Origin: Gammaproteobacteria bacterium
GTDB taxonomy: Bacteria > Pseudomonadota > Gammaproteobacteria > DSM-19610
Assembly (NCBI GenBank): GCA_011321775.1
Contig: DROT01000226.1
Coordinates: 1 to 34,063 of the forward strand
Direction of reading: 5' to 3'
Length of the DNA stretch: 34,063 nucleotides
A program made the position numbers and the translations under genes. Shown here in pieces: positions 28,512 to 34,063 of the stretch (position 1 is the first letter of the stretch; every line of letters starts with the position of its first letter). Under the pieces are notes generated by a model that made no database searches, had not been told where the DNA came from, and saw only the letters and a list, made by a program, of their open reading frames with translations.

Positions 28512-28539
28512 CCCCACCGGTTCGGTGGGGTTTTTTTTT
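28512..28539 (+). terminator. Strong intrinsic terminator of the small RNA
   Basis: CCCCACCG and CGGTGGGG form an 8-base-pair stem with a three-base loop, followed by nine T residues (28531-28539). On the minus strand the hairpin is not followed by a comparable tract, so it terminates plus-strand transcription. The only plus-strand transcript that reaches it is the one from the sigma-54 promoter. Confidence 0.92.
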
Positions 28540-28564
28540 GCCCGGAGGAAAGGTGCGACGGGTG

Positions 28565-28735
28565 TCAGTCCTCCAGTTCGATCATCTCGAAATCGGCCTT
28601 GGTGACCCCGCATTCGGGGCATTCCCAGTCTTCGGGTACTTCTTCCCAGGGGGTGCCGGGGGCGATGCCCTCTTCCGGAAGTCCGGCCGCTTCATCGTAG
28701 ATGAAACCGCAGACGGTACATTCCCACTTCTTCAT
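28565..28735 (-). CDS. Rubredoxin
   Basis: A 56-residue rubredoxin that binds one iron through four cysteines: CTVCG near residues 6-10 and CPECG near 39-43. Aromatic core residues (Trp4, Tyr13, Trp30, Trp38) are in place. It is a small cytoplasmic one-electron carrier. The ATG at 28735 has AAGGAG seven bases upstream. An in-frame ATG at 28753 overlaps the hemF stop and would add six residues, but it places the Shine-Dalgarno inside the gene, so the shorter form is preferred. It lies 14 bases after hemF in the same direction, and its partner is unknown. Confidence 0.95.
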   Translation of the reverse strand: MKKWECTVCGFIYDEAAGLPEEGIAPGTPWEEVPEDWECPECGVTKADFEMIELED

Positions 28736-28749
28736 CTTGCTGCTCCTTG

Positions 28750-29682
<933 letters not shown>

Positions 29683-30255
29683 TCAGCCTGTTCGGACGGT
29701 GGCGCCGGTGGCGAGATGCCGGATTTCACTCGGTCTGGGGCGGCCACCGGTCTCGCCGGGCAGCAGACCGTCGATGTCACGCCCGAGGCGCAGCTGCACT
29801 TCCAGTACCGAGCGCGCCGGTCGCTGCCCGCTGCGGTTGGCGCTGGTCGAGACGATCGCCGTTCCGGCGCGCCGGCACAGCCGGCGGGCCAGGGCGTGGC
29901 CGGGAATCCTCACCGCCACGGTGTCGTGCTCGCCGGTGAGCCAGCGCGGGCAATCGGCGGACGCCGGTAGCAGCCAGGTGATTGCCCCCGGCCAGCCGGC
30001 TTCCAGGCGGCGCCGGCTGGAAGCCGGGATCGCCCCCACCCAGGGCTCGAGCTGGGTCCAGTCGGCGGCGATCAGGATCAGTCCCCTGGACGGCGGTCGC
30101 CGCTTCAGTTCCAGCAACCGCATCACCGCCGCCGCGTTGGCCGGATCGCAACCCAGCCCGAACACCGATTCGGTGGGGTAGGCGACGATGCCGCCAGCGC
30201 GCAGCTGGCGAGCCGCCAGCGCCAGCCGCCAGTATGGAGGGAAGGCAGTCGCCAT
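29683..30255 (-). CDS. tsaC: Threonylcarbamoyl-AMP synthase
   Basis: A 190-residue YrdC-domain enzyme, the same size as E. coli TsaC, that makes threonylcarbamoyl-AMP for the t6A modification of tRNA. The N-terminal segment GGIVAYPTESVFGLGCDP, the KRRPPSRGLIL stretch with the usual KxR/RGxxL pattern, and the late SANRSGQ motif are characteristic. The start ATG at 30255 follows topA by 26 bases. The tsaC-hemF linkage is also found in pseudomonads. Confidence 0.95.
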   Translation of the reverse strand: MATAFPPYWRLALAARQLRAGGIVAYPTESVFGLGCDPANAAAVMRLLELKRRPPSRGLILIAADWTQLEPWVGAIPASSRRRLEAGWPGAITWLLPASADCPRWLTGEHDTVAVRIPGHALARRLCRRAGTAIVSTSANRSGQRPARSVLEVQLRLGRDIDGLLPGETGGRPRPSEIRHLATGATVRTG

Positions 30256-30281
30256 GTCCGTCAGGCTCCGGGTCCCTCCGC

Positions 30282-32588
30282 CTATTCAGTGGCGCTCTCT
30301 TCTTCGGCTTCCACTTCCCACGGCTCGGAGAAGCTGCAGTCCGCCTGCGGGCATACGCGCTCGGTGCCGCGCTTCTTGGTGGTCTTGATGGTGAGAATGG
30401 GCCAGTTGCATTTCGGGCAGGGTCCTTCCACCGGTTCGTTCCACACGGCATAGTCGCAGTCCGGGTAGGTGGAGCAGGAATAGAAGATCTTGCCGCGCCG
30501 CGACTTGCGCTTGAGCATGGTGCCCTTGCCACACTTCGGGCAGGCGACGCCGGTATCGACCGGTTTTTCCAGCGGCTCGATGTACTTGCAGTCGGGGTAG
30601 CCGGAGCAGCCGATGAACTTGCCATAGCGACCGCTGCGGATGATGAGCTGGGAGCCGCATTCCGGGCAGCTGCGACCCTCGACGATCTCCGGTTCCTGGC
30701 TCTCCCCGTCCTCACCCACGTTGCGGGTGTAGTCGCATTCCGGGTAGCCGCTGCAGCCGACGAAGCGGCCGCGCCGGCCAAGACGGATATTGAGCTGCTT
30801 GCCGCACTTGGGGCAGGCCTCGTCCATGGGCTCCGTGGTGACCTCGCTGCGGGATACGCTCGCTTCCTTGTCGTCGACCAGCTTCTTGAAGGGGTACCAG
30901 AATTCCTTCAGCAGCGGTATCCATTCCTGTTCGCCGCGCGCCACCTCGTCGAGTTCGTCTTCCAGCCGCGCGGTGAAATCGTAGTCCACGTAGCGGGTGA
31001 AGTGCTCGGTGAGAAACTTGCTGACGATGCGTCCGACGTCGGTCGGCCGGAAGCGGCGCTGTTCCAGGGTGACGTATTCACGCTGCTGCAGCGTGGAGAT
31101 GATGGTGGCGTAGGTCGAGGGCCGGCCGATGCCGTATTCTTCCAGCGCCTTCACCAGGCTGGCCTCGCTGAAGCGCGGCGGCGGCTCGGTGAAGTGCTGT
31201 TCCGGGCGGATCTTCTTCAGCTCCACGACATCGCCCTTTTCCAGCGGTGGCAGCCGGTTCTCCTCGCCGCCGCCCTTGCGACTGTCATCGACCCCTTCCT
31301 CGTAGACCGCCATGAAACCGGGATCGACCACGGTCGAGCCGGTGGAGCGCAACACATTCCCCTCGCCGACGGCGAAGTCGACGCCCACCGTGTGGATGGT
31401 GGCGTGGATCATCTGGCAGGCGACGGTGCGTTTCCAGATGAGGTCATAGAGCTTGTACTGGTCGGCCGACAGGTGCGCCTTGATCTTCTCCGGGAGGTTG
31501 CGCGCCGAGGTCGGGCGGATGGCCTCGTGCGCCTCCTGGGCGTTCTTGGCCTTGGTCTTGAAGTGGCGCGCCTGCTTCGGCAGCGCCTTGTCGCCGTAGC
31601 GTTCGCCGATGAGCTCGCGCAGTTCCTCCAGCGCCTCGTTGGCCAGGTTGACCGAGTCGGTACGCATGTAGGTGATCAGGCCGACCGAGCCCTCGCCGAT
31701 GTCGATGCCCTCGTACAGCTGCTGGGCAACACTCATGGTGCGTCGGGCGCTGAAGCCGAGCTTGCGCGAGGCTTCCTGCTGCAGCGTCGAGGTGGTGAAG
31801 GGGGCCGCCGGGTTGCGCCGGCGCTGTTTCTTCTCGATGGCGCTGACGGTCAGCTTGCCGCCGGCCGCTTCCATCAGTTCCCGTTCGGCCGCGCGTGCCT
31901 GGCTCTCCTCGTGGATGGTGAACTGGCCCAGTTTCTTGCCGTGCAGGTGGGTCAGTTTGGCCGCGAACGCCTGCCGGTCCTTCTCGAGGTCCGCCTCGAT
32001 GGTCCAGTACTCGCGCGGCTTGAACTTCTCGATCTCTTCCTCGCGCTCGACGATCATGCGCAGCGCCGGGCTCTGCACGCGGCCCGCCGACAGCCCGCGG
32101 CGGATCTTCTTCCACAGCAACGGCGACAGGTTGAAGCCGACCAGGTAGTCGAGGGCGCGGCGCGCCTGCTGGGCGTTGACGAGGTCGGTCGACAGTTCGC
32201 GCGGGTGCTCGACGGCCTCCTGGATGGCGCGCTTGGTGATTTCGTGGAATACCACCCGGTGCACACCCTTGTTCTTCAGCTTGCCGCGCTCCTTCAGCAG
32301 TTCCAGCAGGTGCCAGGAGATGGCTTCACCCTCGCGGTCCGGGTCGGTGGCCAGATAGAGGTTCTCGGCCTTGTTGAGGGCCCTGGCAATGGCGTCCACG
32401 TGGCGCGCGTTGCGGTCGATCACCTGGTATTTCATGGCAAAGTCGTGCTCCGGATCGACCGCCCCCTCCTTGGGCACCAGGTCGCGCACATGGCCGTAGG
32501 AGGCGAGCACCTCGAAGCCCTTGCCCAGGTATTTCTTGATGGTCTTCGCCTTGGCCGGCGATTCGACGATAACCAGATTCTTGCTCAT
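30282..32588 (-). CDS. topA: DNA topoisomerase I (type IA)
   Basis: A 768-residue enzyme that relaxes negative supercoils, shorter than E. coli TopA (865). The toprim domain is at the N-terminus (LVIVESPAKAKTI, then TDPDREGEAI at 81-90 with metal-binding acids). The catalytic tyrosine is Tyr307 in LITYMRTDS. The C-terminus, from about residue 590, has a row of zinc fingers: three clear four-cysteine modules (CPKCG...CSGYPEC, CPECG...CSGYPDC, CPKCG...CSTYPDC) and a fourth, less regular one (CPKC...CPQADC). The start is ATG 32588. A terminator-like hairpin separates it from smg, so it may have its own promoter while reading on into tsaC-hemF. Confidence 0.98.
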   Translation of the reverse strand: MSKNLVIVESPAKAKTIKKYLGKGFEVLASYGHVRDLVPKEGAVDPEHDFAMKYQVIDRNARHVDAIARALNKAENLYLATDPDREGEAISWHLLELLKERGKLKNKGVHRVVFHEITKRAIQEAVEHPRELSTDLVNAQQARRALDYLVGFNLSPLLWKKIRRGLSAGRVQSPALRMIVEREEEIEKFKPREYWTIEADLEKDRQAFAAKLTHLHGKKLGQFTIHEESQARAAERELMEAAGGKLTVSAIEKKQRRRNPAAPFTTSTLQQEASRKLGFSARRTMSVAQQLYEGIDIGEGSVGLITYMRTDSVNLANEALEELRELIGERYGDKALPKQARHFKTKAKNAQEAHEAIRPTSARNLPEKIKAHLSADQYKLYDLIWKRTVACQMIHATIHTVGVDFAVGEGNVLRSTGSTVVDPGFMAVYEEGVDDSRKGGGEENRLPPLEKGDVVELKKIRPEQHFTEPPPRFSEASLVKALEEYGIGRPSTYATIISTLQQREYVTLEQRRFRPTDVGRIVSKFLTEHFTRYVDYDFTARLEDELDEVARGEQEWIPLLKEFWYPFKKLVDDKEASVSRSEVTTEPMDEACPKCGKQLNIRLGRRGRFVGCSGYPECDYTRNVGEDGESQEPEIVEGRSCPECGSQLIIRSGRYGKFIGCSGYPDCKYIEPLEKPVDTGVACPKCGKGTMLKRKSRRGKIFYSCSTYPDCDYAVWNEPVEGPCPKCNWPILTIKTTKKRGTERVCPQADCSFSEPWEVEAEEESATE

Positions 32589-32602
32589 AGTTCTCTACAG
32601 TG

Positions 32603-32638
32603 GAAAAAGTGAAAAGCCGCACGTCTGGGGTGCGGCTT
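32603..32638 (-). terminator. Intrinsic terminator between smg and topA
   Basis: On the minus strand AAGCCGCAC and GTGCGGCTT form a 9-base-pair stem with a 7-base loop (32638-32614), followed by TTC ACTTTTT. The T tract is interrupted, so termination may be partial. It would end the dprA-smg transcript just before topA. Confidence 0.7.
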
Positions 32639-32664
32639 GTCGGGGCGATGGCTGTGGGCGGGTC

Positions 32665-33144
32665 TCAGTGCAGGTAGCCTCCGGGGAGGCTGTCGAACAC
32701 CAGGTCCTCCATCCAGGCATAGGCCGCCTCGGCACCGGGCTGGTTGAACAGCACCATCAGGATCACCCACTTGAGCTGGCCGATATCGAAGTCCTCGGTA
32801 TCCAGCGCCATGACCCGTTCGATGACACGCTCGCGCGATTCCGGCGGCAGGATGCCCATCTGCTCCAGAAACAGCAGGAAGCCGCGGCTCTCGGTATCCA
32901 GGCGTTCGGACTCGCGCTCGGAGAACACGCGGATGGCGTTTTCCGTCTCCGGTGCCTTCATCTCGTGCTGCTGCACCGCCAGGCCCTCCAGCCATTCGAA
33001 AGCCTGGTTGATATCGCTGGAAGGGAAGCCGGCTTCCACCAGCTCGGTGTGCAGTGACTCCCGGTCCGGATTCAGGTCGGTTTCCTCGTCCATATAGTAG
33101 TGCTCGAACAGATACATGAGCACATCGAACATATTCTCTTTCAT
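32665..33144 (-). CDS. smg: Smg family protein (DUF494)
   Basis: A 159-residue acidic cytoplasmic protein of the Smg/DUF494 family, the same length as E. coli Smg (157). Typical features are the start MKENMFDVLMYLFEHYY, many acidic residues, a FLLFLEQMGILPP segment and the C-terminal QLKWVILMVLFNQPG. Its function is not established. It lies 9 bases after dprA on the same strand, as in many gammaproteobacteria, so the two are almost certainly co-transcribed. An intrinsic terminator follows. Confidence 0.96.
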   Translation of the reverse strand: MKENMFDVLMYLFEHYYMDEETDLNPDRESLHTELVEAGFPSSDINQAFEWLEGLAVQQHEMKAPETENAIRVFSERESERLDTESRGFLLFLEQMGILPPESRERVIERVMALDTEDFDIGQLKWVILMVLFNQPGAEAAYAWMEDLVFDSLPGGYLH

Positions 33145-33153
33145 GCCAGGCCC

Positions 33154-34062
33154 CTATGTGCTGCGCGTATAGCGCCCGCCGCTGCCGGAAACCACGTAGT
33201 CTTCCAGCTCCAATAGCAGCAGCATGGAGCAAACCTGATCCGGCGTCAATCCGCTTCGTTCCACCAGCTGGTCTACAGAGATGGGGCCATAACCCATGCA
33301 ATCAAGCAGTTGCCTGTATTCCCGGGAAAGTCTGCGGGGTTTGTCCGCCGGCTCACCGGCCGGCTCGAGTGACGCCTCGCCGGGATCGTCCGTGCGCGAC
33401 AGTCGCAGCAGCGGCGCCAGTTCCTCGAGCACGTCTTCACCGGTCTCCACCAGCTTGGCGCCTTCGCGGATCAGGGCGTGGCAGCCGCGCGCCAGCGGAT
33501 TGTGGATGGAGCCCGGAATGGCGAACACCTCGCGGCCCTGTTCCAGCGCCGCGCGCGCGGTGATCAGCGAGCCCGAGCGCAGCGCCGCCTCCACCACCAG
33601 GGTGCCCATGCTGAGTCCGCTGATGATGCGATTGCGACGCGGGAAGTTGCCGGCCACCGGCGCCGTTCCGGGGGGATATTCCGATACCAGTACGCCGCTG
33701 GCAGCGATGCGGTGGGCCAGTTCGCGGTGGCGCGCGGGATAGACGCGGTCGAGGCCGGTGCCGGCCACGGCCACGGTCGCGCCGCCGCCGTCCAGGGCGC
33801 CCTGATGGGCGGCGGCATCGACACCGAGGGCCAGGCCGCTGGTGATGGTGAGGCCGTGCCGCGCCAGGTGGGCGGCGAATTCGTGTGCCAGGGCCGCGCC
33901 GTCACGACTGGGATTGCGGCTGCCGACGATGGCCAGCTGCGGCTGCAGCAGGTAGTCGGCGTCACCGTGCAGGAACAGCAGCGCGGGCGGGTCGGGAGTG
34001 GCCTTGAGCAACGGCGGGTAGTCCGCGTCCGCGAGCGTGAGGATGCGGTTTCCCGGCTGTGA
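33154..34062 (-). CDS. dprA: DNA-processing protein DprA, 5' end outside window
   Basis: DprA (Smf) loads RecA onto incoming single-stranded DNA during natural transformation. About 303 residues are visible; roughly the first 60-70 are missing beyond the window edge. The Rossmann-like core shows IVGSRNPSRDGAALA, SGLALGVDAAAHQGAL, VAGTGLDRVYP, SEYPPGTAP, FPRRNRIISGLS, SGSLITARAALEQGREVFAIPG and a GCHALIREGA motif. The last 60-70 residues form the C-terminal winged-helix domain. Upstream in-frame sequence continues without a stop to the window end, so the ATG at 34011 is internal. smg follows after 9 bases. Confidence 0.97.
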   Translation of the reverse strand, partial: SQPGNRILTLADADYPPLLKATPDPPALLFLHGDADYLLQPQLAIVGSRNPSRDGAALAHEFAAHLARHGLTITSGLALGVDAAAHQGALDGGGATVAVAGTGLDRVYPARHRELAHRIAASGVLVSEYPPGTAPVAGNFPRRNRIISGLSMGTLVVEAALRSGSLITARAALEQGREVFAIPGSIHNPLARGCHALIREGAKLVETGEDVLEELAPLLRLSRTDDPGEASLEPAGEPADKPRRLSREYRQLLDCMGYGPISVDQLVERSGLTPDQVCSMLLLLELEDYVVSGSGGRYTRST

Positions 34063-34063
34063 C

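Larger units (their letters stand above)
28317..28539 (+). ncRNA. Predicted sigma-54-dependent, GGA-rich small RNA
   Basis: About 220 bases run from the predicted sigma-54 start to a strong terminator, with no plausible plus-strand gene inside. The first 140 bases contain eight GGA triplets (at 28320, 28326, 28342, 28352, 28378, 28404, 28408 and 28452). One lies in a hairpin loop, AGCA-ACAGGA-UGCU (28335-28348), and another in CAGGGAUG, which matches the core of the CsrA/RsmA consensus. A long hairpin spans 28413-28453: two perfect 8-base-pair stems (CCUUUAGA/UCUAAAGG and UGCGCCUU/AGGGUGCA, with G-U pairs in the second), one mismatch between them and a 7-base loop. A small hairpin follows at 28458-28473. 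The layout resembles CsrB/RsmZ-type RNAs that sequester CsrA, but the sequence is not one I recognise. A leader or another sigma-54-controlled RNA is the alternative. Confidence 0.68.

Noticed and set aside
28317-28539. The RNA as CrcZ, tmRNA or 6S RNA
   Set aside because: CrcZ-type repeated CA-rich Hfq/Crc motifs are missing, there is no tRNA-like CCA end for tmRNA, and the folding is not one long bulged rod as in 6S RNA.

Overview
The window is about 34 kb of GC-rich, gene-dense chromosome from a gammaproteobacterium. The class I adenylate cyclase, the AlgZ/AlgR pair beside hemC-hemD-hemX-hemY with argH divergent, and the DprA-Smg-TopA-TsaC-HemF string are all gammaproteobacterial arrangements. 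The diheme cytochrome c/DUF302 pair and a periplasmic SoxW-like thioredoxin hint at a Chromatiales-type, possibly sulfur-oxidising lineage; that placement is inference. No insertion sequences, tRNAs, rRNAs or CRISPR arrays were seen, and base composition looks uniform.

Layout. 1-4.1 kb: the 3' part of a HExxH protein, then lptM-lysA on the minus strand, divergent from a carboxylesterase, a diheme cytochrome c-DUF302 fusion and a second DUF302 protein. 4.1-12 kb is a signalling block: class I adenylate cyclase behind a PAS/degenerate-GGDEF protein, a MazG-like pyrophosphohydrolase, then a cupredoxin-like protein paired with a membrane GGDEF-EAL receptor. 12-20 kb: argH, divergent from algZ-algR, a periplasmic thioredoxin-like gene, and the heme operon hemC-hemD-hemX-hemY. 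20-25.6 kb: an iron-sulfur flavoprotein reductase and ubiD on the minus strand, separated by a soluble CZB chemoreceptor that has its own sigma-28-type promoter, then a glutathione reductase. 25.6-34 kb: hemB-aroE (4-base overlap), an unrecognised gene, a 460-base non-coding region, and the minus-strand series dprA-smg-topA-tsaC-hemF-rubredoxin.

The most interesting part is the non-coding region at 28105-28564. It holds two tandem palindromes with centres 32 bases apart, an AT-rich tract, a sigma-54 promoter with exact GG/GC spacing, and about 220 bases of structured, GGA-rich sequence ending in two hairpins, the second followed by nine T residues. No plausible plus-strand gene lies in it. 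It reads as an enhancer-controlled, sigma-54-dependent small RNA, and its GGA motifs suggest that it could sequester a CsrA/RsmA protein.

Functionally the window combines tetrapyrrole synthesis (hemB, hemC, hemD, hemF, with hemX and hemY), quinone synthesis (ubiD and possibly its neighbouring reductase), amino-acid synthesis (lysA, argH, aroE), redox proteins and an unusual density of signalling genes covering cAMP, c-di-GMP, LytTR and chemotaxis.
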